From Polynucleobacter meluiroseus (GTDB lineage: Bacteria > Bacteroidota > Bacteroidia > Flavobacteriales_D > Crocinitomicaceae), in assembly GCA_943328715.2 (NCBI GenBank), contig CALQBB020000021.1, positions 1-8,151 of the forward strand: a stretch of DNA of 8,151 bases, given 5' to 3'. The notes beneath the pieces were generated by a model, which was not told the DNA's origin, searched no databases, and saw only the letters and a program-made list of their open reading frames with translations. The position numbers and the translations under genes are program-made. Positions 1 through 6,883 of this stretch are shown piece by piece (position 1 is the stretch's first letter; every line of letters begins with the position of its first letter).

Positions 1-1323
1 AGGGAGTAAGTTCCAAGCCTCAACCATTTGTAGACCGATTAAAAGGGAAACAACTGTGGCAGCAAAGTAGGAAGTTCTTTTATTCTTTTTTGAAATATTA
101 CGGTATAGATGTGATAATAAAACGATGCCCAATATGCCAGAAACATAGTAAAATGGCCAGGAGAATCTCCCGAGTGCCCTAAATTGTTTAAGGAATGGAA
201 CGAATTCTAACCAATTTGGATTTCCATTAAATGGAAATCCAAACGACAAGATCAACAGAATACTTGCTCCAAAAAAGGAAAGGAGTAAAGAATGGTGCAA
301 GGTGTTTAGCGAACGAAACCGATTTCGAATATGAGGGATGACCATGATAAACCCTACTAAAAGCATTACAATAGTCAAATAGCCAAGGTATGTTTGTCCT
401 TCCCAACCAACGTCTTCGAAATTTATTAATGATTCCATCCAACGGTGCAAAGAGCCTGTTGGAGGTAGAAAGATGCTTTTCCAATGAGCTTGGTATTCAA
501 AAAAACCATAAGGATTCACAGGTCTATCGCTTATGTGATCAGTCAACTTCAGAAAAACTTGCAGAACGATAACAGGTGTTACAACTGGAACAAAGTCCGA
601 CAAACGTTTCTTCCATGATACTTTTTGAACTTGTTGAAACAGCCAATCAAGTCCATAAAACAAGGTGATAATGAATCCTAAATAAGGGTGCATGAAATAC
701 CAAAATAATTGGTTTATAATGGAAAGCGACAGCCATTTTAAGTTGTTGACATCCTCTTTGTAGCGTATTAAAATATACCATGAAAGCGGAAAAAATAGTG
801 AGTAAGCGAGGCTAAGGTGACTGAATAACCTGGGAAATTGCGGTTGAAGGAGAAAAAGGGAAAAGGCACCTAAAAGAGCAATCCACGTTTCCGTTTTCAT
901 TTTTTTGATAATCAAATAAATGAAAAGTGGTGTTAACCATAGACTCAAAACCAAACTCAAGTGAATCAATGCAATTCCGTATGGCTTTAAGAAAGGAAGC
1001 ATTTGAACTAACCAGGCAATTAGCGGGAATCCATCTGTAAACATGTAATGTTCCCCATCTGGGTAATTCATTCCGGTGAAGTGAATGAGTGAATCATCGA
1101 AATGTGTATGAAAGTAAAAGCAATAATAACTTTTCAATCCATCTCCACCTCCCGACAAAAGAATGTCATTTGGATGAAAAATCAAATCAGGAAGTTGCCA
1201 AATTATAAAACAAGCGCTAATGAACAGAAGCAAGGCTTTTGACCGATTTCGATGAAGATAAAAATATGCTTGTTTCAACTGGTAATGTTTAATATGAATC
1301 AAAAAATGAATAGGGCATTGCAT
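1..1323 (-). CDS. Polytopic membrane protein, GT-C/YfhO-like glycosyltransferase candidate (3' end outside window)
   Basis: This reading frame stays open for 441 codons from the ATG at 1323 to the left edge, so the C-terminus is missing. The start follows the stop of the upstream esterase gene by 4 bases, which implies co-transcription and probably translational coupling. Many hydrophobic segments are visible, for example near residues 29-45, 100-138, 147-186, 198-227, 244-260, 312-330, 345-364 and 389-405. Between the first two lies a probably extracytoplasmic loop with GGGDG (58-62) and NYPDGE (86-91), and residues 381-387 read FRALGRF before a further membrane segment. An early-loop acidic motif plus a late R-x-x-x-RF motif is the pattern of GT-C-fold membrane glycosyltransferases such as YfhO relatives, which transfer sugars from lipid carriers. 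The family assignment rests on topology and short motifs, so it is tentative; the protein-coding call itself is secure. Confidence 0.85.
   Translation of the reverse strand, partial: MQCPIHFLIHIKHYQLKQAYFYLHRNRSKALLLFISACFIIWQLPDLIFHPNDILLSGGGDGLKSYYCFYFHTHFDDSLIHFTGMNYPDGEHYMFTDGFPLIAWLVQMLPFLKPYGIALIHLSLVLSLWLTPLFIYLIIKKMKTETWIALLGAFSLFLLQPQFPRLFSHLSLAYSLFFPLSWYILIRYKEDVNNLKWLSLSIINQLFWYFMHPYLGFIITLFYGLDWLFQQVQKVSWKKRLSDFVPVVTPVIVLQVFLKLTDHISDRPVNPYGFFEYQAHWKSIFLPPTGSLHRWMESLINFEDVGWEGQTYLGYLTIVMLLVGFIMVIPHIRNRFRSLNTLHHSLLLSFFGASILLILSFGFPFNGNPNWLEFVPFLKQFRALGRFSWPFYYVSGILGIVLLSHLYRNISKKNKRTSYFAATVVSLLIGLQMVEAWNLLP
215..243. repeat. Perfect 14-bp inverted repeat with 1-base centre, inside a CDS
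   Basis: The left arm TTTGGATTTCCATT (215-228) and right arm AATGGAAATCCAAA (230-243) are exact reverse complements separated by one A. The mRNA of the minus-strand membrane protein could fold this as a 13-bp stem with a 3-base loop. It encodes residues around 361-369 (GFPFNGNPN), just after a membrane segment. Nothing in the sequence shows whether it is a regulatory hairpin, a protein-binding site or a coincidence of codons. Confidence 0.8.
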
Positions 1324-1327
1324 GGAT

Positions 1328-2743
1328 TTACTCTGTCCAAAAATCAGTTCTAAATGGAATTAACGGTAAACCAACACTGTTTTTCACATTTCCCACTTGG
1401 TAGTTTTTAAAACAGTATCGAAGCGCATGAAAAGTTGTTCCCGTTTCAATTGGAATAATGATGGTGTTTTTCCCTAGTCCAAGTTGAGCAAAAACGGGAT
1501 GGAACTCATGCAAGCTATCCCCAAGTTCGAATCCGATGATCACACCTTCATGCTGAAGCCCTTCATAGGTGTTTTCAAAAAACAAAATCACTGAATCGTT
1601 ATGGATTTCGAGTCGATTAAAGTTGGGTGATTGCGCTTGGATGGTGTCGAAGTCATAGGTTTCCAACAAAGACAAATTCCCCAATCTTTCCCCAATAGTT
1701 CGCTTATTCTCAGGGTGAATACAGGTCGATTCGATTTCAGGTACTAAATCATTCGTTGAAACGATTCCTGCATGTACAAGTGTATGTGTGGCGATGTATT
1801 GTGCTTCTCGGATTTTTGCTGGTTCACTGACACTTTCATATAGGTAAGGAGCAATTTCTACCACATAAAAGGGAAGTTCTGGATTGTCGAACGTAAAACG
1901 CCATAGATAAGCGAGGTCCTGAAGTTTTTGCGCATACGTTGACGAGCGCCCCACATTTCCTTCTCCTTGGTACCAGACCACTCCTTTGATTTGATAATTC
2001 CGTAGCGGCCTGATCATTCCTTGAAACATCACACAAGGACGCAGCTGGCTTATAGAATCAGGGATGTTCGCATTTACGGGATAGTCGGCAAATTTTTGGA
2101 CGGTTGTTTGGTTCAACCATCCTTCAATAGTTGATCCGCCGTAGCTGCTGTTTATAATTCCTACGGGACAGTTCAGTGTTTTTTGAAGTTGCTGCGCATA
2201 GGTGTAACCTACAACGCTAAATGCGGGCATGTTTTTCGGATTACTGAGTAACCATTTCCCTTTGATTGCATTCGTTGAGGTATAGGAAGCCGTTTTATCC
2301 ACATTGAACATTCGGATACCACTTTCTTCAGTTGCAGACTCCACATCTTCTTTGGCATTGGCTATGGGCTGATTTCGATATCCAGAATAGGTCATGGCCA
2401 TATTGGATTGACCTGAACACAACCATACTTCACCAATCAGGATATTTGTCAAGGTAAGAGGAAGGCCATCACTGATCGTAATACTTTGCTTTTCGAAAGT
2501 ACCTTTTGGAGTAAAAATGCTCAGTTCCCAAGTTCCATCCGCTTTGGACGCACAAGAGAAAAGCGTGTTGGTCCAGCTCACCCGAACACTTATGTTTTTT
2601 TTCGTAGTACTCGTTCCCCATAACTTCACCACACTTTTTTGCTGCAAGACCATGTTGTCACTTAGTATCGTTGGTAATTTGATAGCTGCGTGCACATGCA
2701 ATTGAAAGAGAAGTAGGAAGGTGAAATAGCTAAACTTTTTCAT
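1328..2743 (-). CDS. Secreted sialate O-acetylesterase-family SGNH esterase
   Basis: The protein is 471 residues when started at the ATG at 2743, giving a clean signal peptide (MKKFSYFTFLLLFQLHVHA, cleavage near residue 19). The frame stays open upstream to a TTG at 2794, but that start would bury the signal peptide and overlap the candidate promoter. An N-terminal beta-rich part (about 20-100, with LPTILSDNMVLQQ near its beginning) precedes the SGNH hydrolase domain. That domain has block I GQSNM with the nucleophile Ser113, YGGS around 201-204, WYQGEGN at 257-263, and IHPENK with the catalytic His343. These blocks define the family that removes O-acetyl esters from sialic acids and other acetylated glycans in the periplasm or outside the cell. 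The residue two before the His, usually Asp in a DIHP motif, is Cys341 here. The downstream partner is the GT-C-like membrane protein. The fold is near certain; a sialic acid substrate is not established. Confidence 0.92.
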   Translation of the reverse strand: MKKFSYFTFLLLFQLHVHAAIKLPTILSDNMVLQQKSVVKLWGTSTTKKNISVRVSWTNTLFSCASKADGTWELSIFTPKGTFEKQSITISDGLPLTLTNILIGEVWLCSGQSNMAMTYSGYRNQPIANAKEDVESATEESGIRMFNVDKTASYTSTNAIKGKWLLSNPKNMPAFSVVGYTYAQQLQKTLNCPVGIINSSYGGSTIEGWLNQTTVQKFADYPVNANIPDSISQLRPCVMFQGMIRPLRNYQIKGVVWYQGEGNVGRSSTYAQKLQDLAYLWRFTFDNPELPFYVVEIAPYLYESVSEPAKIREAQYIATHTLVHAGIVSTNDLVPEIESTCIHPENKRTIGERLGNLSLLETYDFDTIQAQSPNFNRLEIHNDSVILFFENTYEGLQHEGVIIGFELGDSLHEFHPVFAQLGLGKNTIIIPIETGTTFHALRYCFKNYQVGNVKNSVGLPLIPFRTDFWTE

Positions 2744-2761
2744 TGAAATGAATTGTATAAA

Positions 2762-2795
2762 CGAAATTAGTGAAATGTGCTGTGCTACTTGCAAA
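2762..2795 (-). promoter_or_regulatory. Candidate Bacteroidota-type promoter for the sialate esterase operon
   Basis: On the minus strand, TTTG (2795-2792) is followed after 22 bases by TAATTTCG (2769-2762). That is one mismatch from the Bacteroidota -7 consensus TAnnTTTG, at a normal spacing from the -33 element. Transcription would begin roughly 10-15 bases before the ATG at 2743, leaving a short leader and supporting that ATG over the TTG at 2794. Confidence 0.45.
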
Positions 2796-2868
2796 ATTCA
2801 CTCCAAAATAATGCAGTTCTTTGTGTTCACAATTTAGTGTAAATCAAAGGAAATACGATAACATTGTT

Positions 2869-2876
2869 TAAATTTG
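2869..2876 (+). promoter_or_regulatory. Candidate -7 element for the acyltransferase operon
   Basis: TAAATTTG matches the Bacteroidota -7 consensus TAnnTTTG exactly and lies 31 bases before the ATG at 2908. No convincing TTTG -33 element sits 17-23 bases upstream; the nearest TTTG (2820-2823) is too far. The position between divergent genes is right, but the missing -33 box keeps this provisional. Confidence 0.35.
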
Positions 2877-2907
2877 GATTCTTGTCCAACAAATATAGTT
2901 CTAAGTA

Positions 2908-4080
2908 ATGTCCAGCCTACGTCGATTGTTTCAATTTGAGATTTCTGAAAATAGAATTTTTGGTTTGGATGTATTGCGGTTTGTAGCCATTTTCATGGTG
3001 TTGCTCGGACACAGTTTAATCCTCGTACCCAAAGAATTTAAAAAAGCTGTGAATCCATTTTTATATGATGGTGTGGCGATATTTTTTGTGCTAAGCGGCT
3101 TTTTAATCGGAGGAATTTTGGTGAAAATTGTCAATAAGCAAGAAGCTTCCTGGGCTGGACTTTTAGATTTTTGGAAGCGACGATGGATGCGAACACTTCC
3201 TGTTTATTTGGTGGTGCTCCTCTTCCTTATGGCTTATACCTTGATTTTTTTTCCGGTTAATTTCCCGAAGGAATGGTATCGTTTTTTCATATTCACTCAA
3301 AACATATTTGGACATTATCGTCCGGGATTCTTTGCGGAAGCATGGAGTTTGAGCATTGAGGAATGGTTTTATTTATCGGTTCCATTGATTCTATTTGTCG
3401 CGCTCATGGTCTTTAAAGCTTCCACGAAATGGACCATTCTAATGGTTTCCCTTGGCTTGTTGGCAGCCATAACATACTACCGATATTACCTTTACCACTC
3501 TTACGGAATCTCTGAAAACCCGAATCCTTATCAAATCAAATTGTTCAAGAAATTCTTAACCTACGGAATCGATTACCAAGTAATCCCTCGATTGGACTCC
3601 ATCATGTTTGGTGTACTAGCGGCATTTATCGCACACTATTATCCAAAGGTGTGGAATGCAAAATGGAACATCTTATTAGTTTTCGTTGGATTGTATTTAC
3701 TGTATTATTCGAAATTTCACATGGGCAAAAGTTACGGGCCCTTTGCAAATATTTGGTGTCCAACATTGAAGTCCTTAGCGGTATTTTTTATGCTCCCGTT
3801 TATGTCCAATTTACGCAAAGGACTTGGAAAATGGACCGTATGGATTTCGTTTTTCAGTCTAATTTCCTATTCGATGTACCTCGTGAATTTAAATGTCGTA
3901 ACGATTGCCATCATCAAGCACACCATTCATGGAAATTACAGTGTTGGAAAATTCGTCCCTGGTAATTATTGGCAACTGGATTACTTGTTATTTTGGGTGT
4001 TTACCATTTCTATTTCGTACGTTCTATACCAGTGGATTGAAATTCCTTTCATGAAGATGCGGGATAAAAAACGCACTTGA
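2908..4080 (+). CDS. Acyltransferase-3 family (OafA/YrhL-like) membrane O-acyltransferase
   Basis: This 390-residue integral membrane protein has the length and hallmarks of the acyltransferase-3 (AT3) family, which moves acyl groups, usually acetyl, onto glycans across or at the inner membrane. In the first membrane helix, Arg24 and His35 form the conserved R-x10-H motif. FFVLSGFLIGGIL follows (59-71), then the basic RRWMRTLP segment (91-98) and AWSLSIEEWFYL (145-156) with its conserved glutamates. About ten hydrophobic helices are visible to a short basic cytoplasmic tail (KMRDKKRT). The ATG at 2908 is the first possible start, since an in-frame TAA lies two codons upstream. The next gene begins 4 bases after this stop. 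No SGNH domain is fused at the C-terminus, unlike OafB-type relatives; the SGNH protein is encoded next door instead. The acceptor glycan cannot be read from the sequence. Confidence 0.95.
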   Translation: MSSLRRLFQFEISENRIFGLDVLRFVAIFMVLLGHSLILVPKEFKKAVNPFLYDGVAIFFVLSGFLIGGILVKIVNKQEASWAGLLDFWKRRWMRTLPVYLVVLLFLMAYTLIFFPVNFPKEWYRFFIFTQNIFGHYRPGFFAEAWSLSIEEWFYLSVPLILFVALMVFKASTKWTILMVSLGLLAAITYYRYYLYHSYGISENPNPYQIKLFKKFLTYGIDYQVIPRLDSIMFGVLAAFIAHYYPKVWNAKWNILLVFVGLYLLYYSKFHMGKSYGPFANIWCPTLKSLAVFFMLPFMSNLRKGLGKWTVWISFFSLISYSMYLVNLNVVTIAIIKHTIHGNYSVGKFVPGNYWQLDYLLFWVFTISISYVLYQWIEIPFMKMRDKKRT

Positions 4081-4084
4081 TTCC

Positions 4085-5179
4085 ATGCGAAAAATAGCGA
4101 CATACGGATTCCTATTTGCATTTCTAGGAACGATCGTCTACATCATTTTCCATTTTACACAGAAAGAGGAACTGTCTTTTTTTCTGGCGAAAGACAAGCG
4201 AATTCACTATGTTGGAAGGTTTGACTTTTCAGATGATCAAGAACCAAAAGCGTGGGCACCTGGTGTCTATCTTGAATTTGTCGCGCAGGGAACAAGTTGC
4301 GAACTTGTGGTTGAGGATGAAGTTAAATTTGGGAACACACACAATTACCTTGAAATAGTAGTGGATCATCGCATCACGAAGCGCATCAAATTGAATTCAA
4401 AAATTAATCGGATTCAATTATTTAAAGATTTAAAGGAGGGAAGACACCATGTGTTAGTCTGTAAAAACACCGAAAGCGCGATCGGTTTCATCAAAATCAA
4501 AGGAATTTATTGTCAAGAATTGTGCAAATGGAAGAAGCCGCGCAAGCGATTATTTGAATTCATTGGAGATTCCATCACCTGTGGAAATGGGGCTGATTCA
4601 TCTAGCTGTTCCTTCGGAAAAGGATCTTGGTACGATTACCATAATGCATACTTAAGCTATGGTGCACGTTTGTCACGAAGTTTGAATGCGGATTGGATGT
4701 TGAGTTCCGTTTCAGGTATCGGCATGAATAAAAGTTGCTGCGGTGTGAAACATTCCATGCTCCATGTCTACGAACGGATTGATTTTCAAAAGGGAAATAA
4801 TAGGTGGGTTTTTTCTATGAAACCCGATGTGGTATTTATTACCTTAGGTCAAAACGATGGTGGAAATGAAGCCGAGGAATTTGAGAAAAAGTACAGAATA
4901 TTTCTTGAAAAGTTAAGAAGGAATTATCCTGAAAGTTGGTTTGTATGTTGCACGAGTCCGATGGCAGGCAAAGAACTAAAGCAAAAATTAAAAAAGAGCA
5001 TTGAAAAAGTAATTCAAGCACATCGTCAAACCGGTGATCAGCGAATTGCTTCCTTTCAATACGAAGGAATTTATAATGGTGGCTACGACAAGCATCCAAC
5101 GGTGGAGCAACATCAATTAATGATGCATGAATTAAATCAATTTGTGCGAACTCAAGCGATTTTATCACAGTTAAGGTAA
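4085..5179 (+). CDS. Membrane-anchored SGNH/GDSL esterase with CE2-like architecture
   Basis: The protein has 364 residues. A hydrophobic segment at 4-24 after MRK looks like a signal anchor or uncleaved signal, placing the rest in the periplasm. Residues about 38-145 form a beta-rich domain (YVGRFDF, then LEIVVDHR), followed by an SGNH domain. That domain has GDSITCG (161-167, nucleophile Ser163), SGIGMN (210-215, oxyanion glycine), GQNDGG (255-260) and DKH (335-337, Asp335 and His337). A beta-sandwich followed by SGNH is the plan of carbohydrate esterase family 2, which removes acetyl groups from sugars. All triad residues are present, so it should be active. At least ten cysteines, several paired (CC at 218-219 and 288-289), are unusual and could form disulfides. 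It lies 4 bases after the acyltransferase gene, so it may trim, or act with, that enzyme's product. CE2 membership is judged by layout only. Confidence 0.88.
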   Translation: MRKIATYGFLFAFLGTIVYIIFHFTQKEELSFFLAKDKRIHYVGRFDFSDDQEPKAWAPGVYLEFVAQGTSCELVVEDEVKFGNTHNYLEIVVDHRITKRIKLNSKINRIQLFKDLKEGRHHVLVCKNTESAIGFIKIKGIYCQELCKWKKPRKRLFEFIGDSITCGNGADSSSCSFGKGSWYDYHNAYLSYGARLSRSLNADWMLSSVSGIGMNKSCCGVKHSMLHVYERIDFQKGNNRWVFSMKPDVVFITLGQNDGGNEAEEFEKKYRIFLEKLRRNYPESWFVCCTSPMAGKELKQKLKKSIEKVIQAHRQTGDQRIASFQYEGIYNGGYDKHPTVEQHQLMMHELNQFVRTQAILSQLR

Positions 5180-5216
5180 CCAATACGAAGCAAGAAGTTT
5201 CCCTTTAAACACATGT

Positions 5217-6497
5217 ATGCTTAAATCGAAGTTAGTGCGTTATTTCCTTACTTTTTTAGTTCTATTTCATACTGGACTAGCACGCACTTGTAGTATGTAT
5301 AAAGTCACCAAGGATGGAAAAACGTTCGTTGGTTGCAATGAAGATGCATGGCGCACAAGTCCGAGAATATGGTTTGAAACAGCAGGGAAAAACGCAATAT
5401 ATGGTGCCGCTTTCACGGGGTCAAGGTTCGATGGTTCGAATGGGTTTGCGCCGCAATCAGGCATGAACGAATCAGGACTTTCTTTCTCTCGATTAGCATC
5501 GTTTACCCCAAGGCGTAGGGCCAATTGTAAAAAACCTCCGATTTTAAATCAGACAAACTTTCTAAAACATATTTTGCATTCGTGTCGCACCGTTGAAGAG
5601 GTTCAAAGGTACGTGTCTCAATTCGACCGATCCACCTTTATGGAAGATGTGTTGATTTACATTGACAAATCAGGTAAGTATTTAATTGTGGAACCGTATT
5701 CTACACAGATTGGCTACGAAAACACGTATGTTTTGTCCAATTTTTGTCCTTCGATTACGTCTCAAAAAGAAGCATTGAAGTTAAATCGATACCGAAAAGG
5801 AGTTGAACGCTTGAATGCGAAACAAGATACGACACTCGTTTTTTTACGCTCCTTATCTGATTCCATGCATGTTTGTCGACCAAAAATCGGAGATGGAACC
5901 TTGCTAACGTCTATTTGGAATCTGAATGATGGAAAGATTCATCTTTATTTTTACCATGATTACCGAAAGAGAAGAACCTTTGATTTAAGAGATGAATTGC
6001 AAAAAGGTGATCACTTACTTTCCATTGATGACGTGTTTCCAATAAATGCAGAATTTGAAAAATTAGGCACTTACAAAACGACGAAAAACACCGTGTGGAT
6101 GATGTTATCCATGATGGCTTTTTCCTTCATATTGTTTTGCTCTGCCATGTATTTTTTAATCAGCTTTTTCTTTAAAAAAGACGAGCGAAGTTACCTGAAA
6201 TTGCTACTCTTCTTCCTTGGTATTTCCCTTAGTTACTTTATGTTTGTGTTATGCACGAACCAATCCATCTTTTATTTTCAAGCACCATTTGTAGATCGAT
6301 TTAGTGCAATCGTCAGTCTTTCGGCTTATTTGCCCAATATACTTGTACTCATAATCATTCCACTCATTTATTGGAATCTTATTGTTTTTAAAACAAAATC
6401 TTGGACGTTCATACCGCGGAATCTATTTCTTCTAAACAATGTCATTTACGTCATTCTTTTGTGCTTTTTAGGTTATTGGCGCTTATTTTGGTGCTGA
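5217..6497 (+). CDS. Ntn-type cysteine amidohydrolase (choloylglycine hydrolase/acyltransferase-like) with four C-terminal TM helices
   Basis: The protein has 426 residues. A signal peptide (about 1-24) ends in LART directly before Cys25. Cleavage there would expose Cys25 as an N-terminal nucleophile; the residues before it do not fit a lipobox, so lipidation is unlikely. The start of the mature protein (CSMYKV, then GCNEDAW at 39-45) and GMNESGLSFSRL (82-93) resemble the C-x-n-G-x-N-E-D-W and MNExGL patterns of Ntn hydrolases of the bile-salt hydrolase, penicillin V acylase and C45 peptidase group. These cut linear amide bonds. Asn175 (LSNF) and the TSIWNLNDGKIHLYF strand (231-245) fit later active-site positions. 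After about residue 290 come four hydrophobic helices (near 293-319, 326-346, 366-390 and 403-423), giving a membrane-tethered periplasmic enzyme. It begins 37 bases after the esterase gene, probably in the same operon. The family is fairly secure; the substrate is unknown. Confidence 0.82.
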   Translation: MLKSKLVRYFLTFLVLFHTGLARTCSMYKVTKDGKTFVGCNEDAWRTSPRIWFETAGKNAIYGAAFTGSRFDGSNGFAPQSGMNESGLSFSRLASFTPRRRANCKKPPILNQTNFLKHILHSCRTVEEVQRYVSQFDRSTFMEDVLIYIDKSGKYLIVEPYSTQIGYENTYVLSNFCPSITSQKEALKLNRYRKGVERLNAKQDTTLVFLRSLSDSMHVCRPKIGDGTLLTSIWNLNDGKIHLYFYHDYRKRRTFDLRDELQKGDHLLSIDDVFPINAEFEKLGTYKTTKNTVWMMLSMMAFSFILFCSAMYFLISFFFKKDERSYLKLLLFFLGISLSYFMFVLCTNQSIFYFQAPFVDRFSAIVSLSAYLPNILVLIIIPLIYWNLIVFKTKSWTFIPRNLFLLNNVIYVILLCFLGYWRLFWC

Positions 6498-6822
6498 GTT
6501 ATCGCTTGAAAGAAAATTTTGACGGTTCATTCAATCAACAAGGTGTGACGAAAAAAACGACGGAAGGAATTTACATTCGTCATGTCTAACTTTCAACAGT
6601 GAAGTCTATGAACTTAAAGGACTTAAATCGTTAAAAGCCAATTCAGGCTTATATGTTTGCTTGTGAAGTTTATAAAACCGAATACGAGTCTAATCCAAAA
6701 TATCACACCTGCTCTTTCGAAGAGGCTGTCATGGATTACAATGTCATTTGTCCATAGGACTGCAGACTGTTGTTTATGATGAAAAGAAATTACAGATTGG
6801 GAGTCATAACAAAAATTCCTAG
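6498..6822 (+). pseudogene. Probable frameshifted gene remnant, family unrecognised
   Basis: No intact gene fills this stretch, but protein-like sequence can be followed across alternating frames. One frame reads through YRLKENFDGSFNQQG to EGIYIRHV and stops at 6587-6589. The adjacent frame continues with LTFNSEVYELKGLKSLKANS and stops at 6664-6666. The first frame resumes from about 6653 (FACEVYKTEYESNPKYH to DYNVICP, stop 6755-6757). The second then reads LQTVVYDEKKLQIGS to a TAG at 6820-6822. The switches are what repeated small indels in one former gene of about 105 codons would leave. The first frame also stays open back into the end of the Ntn hydrolase gene. I recognise no family. Chance coding-like sequence remains possible, though the charged and aromatic content looks like protein. 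Confidence 0.4.
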
Positions 6823-6830
6823 AAAATAAT

Positions 6831-6883
6831 CAGAATGAGTGCGAGAAAGAAGAAACTAGATACTTGTGCTTTCTCCCATTCTG
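6831..6883. terminator. Imperfect hairpin between convergent transcripts, candidate bidirectional terminator
   Basis: The left arm has CAGAATG (6831-6837) and GAGAAAG (6843-6849). The right arm has CTTTCTC (6869-6875) and CATTCTG (6877-6883). They pair as two 7-bp stems separated by a 5/1 internal loop, closing a 19-base loop. It lies between the end of the plus-strand genes and the tRNA/GT4 unit coming the other way, where a shared terminator is expected. On the minus strand it is followed by AT-rich sequence (ATTATTTTC). On the plus strand there is no T-run, so efficient intrinsic termination there is doubtful. Confidence 0.4.

Noticed and set aside
2744..2794. Longer N-terminus for the sialate esterase, starting at a TTG at 2794
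   Set aside because: The added 17 residues would precede a textbook signal peptide that begins at the ATG at 2743, and the TTG falls inside the candidate -33 element.
3651..3965. 104-codon plus-strand frame overlapping the acyltransferase gene
   Set aside because: It is a frame shadow inside a well-supported membrane protein gene, with no recognisable motif.
4839..5183. 114-codon minus-strand frame opposite the CE2-like esterase
   Set aside because: It is antisense to a gene with an intact catalytic motif set and shows no protein-family features of its own.
5217..5291. Lipoprotein signal peptide for the Ntn hydrolase, with Cys25 as the lipidated residue
   Set aside because: The residues before the Cys (LART) do not fit a lipobox, and the sequence after it fits an Ntn nucleophile.
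6652..6659. TATGTTTG, an exact match to the TAnnTTTG promoter consensus
   Set aside because: No -33 element at suitable spacing and no intact gene downstream; it is inside the remnant region and is probably chance.
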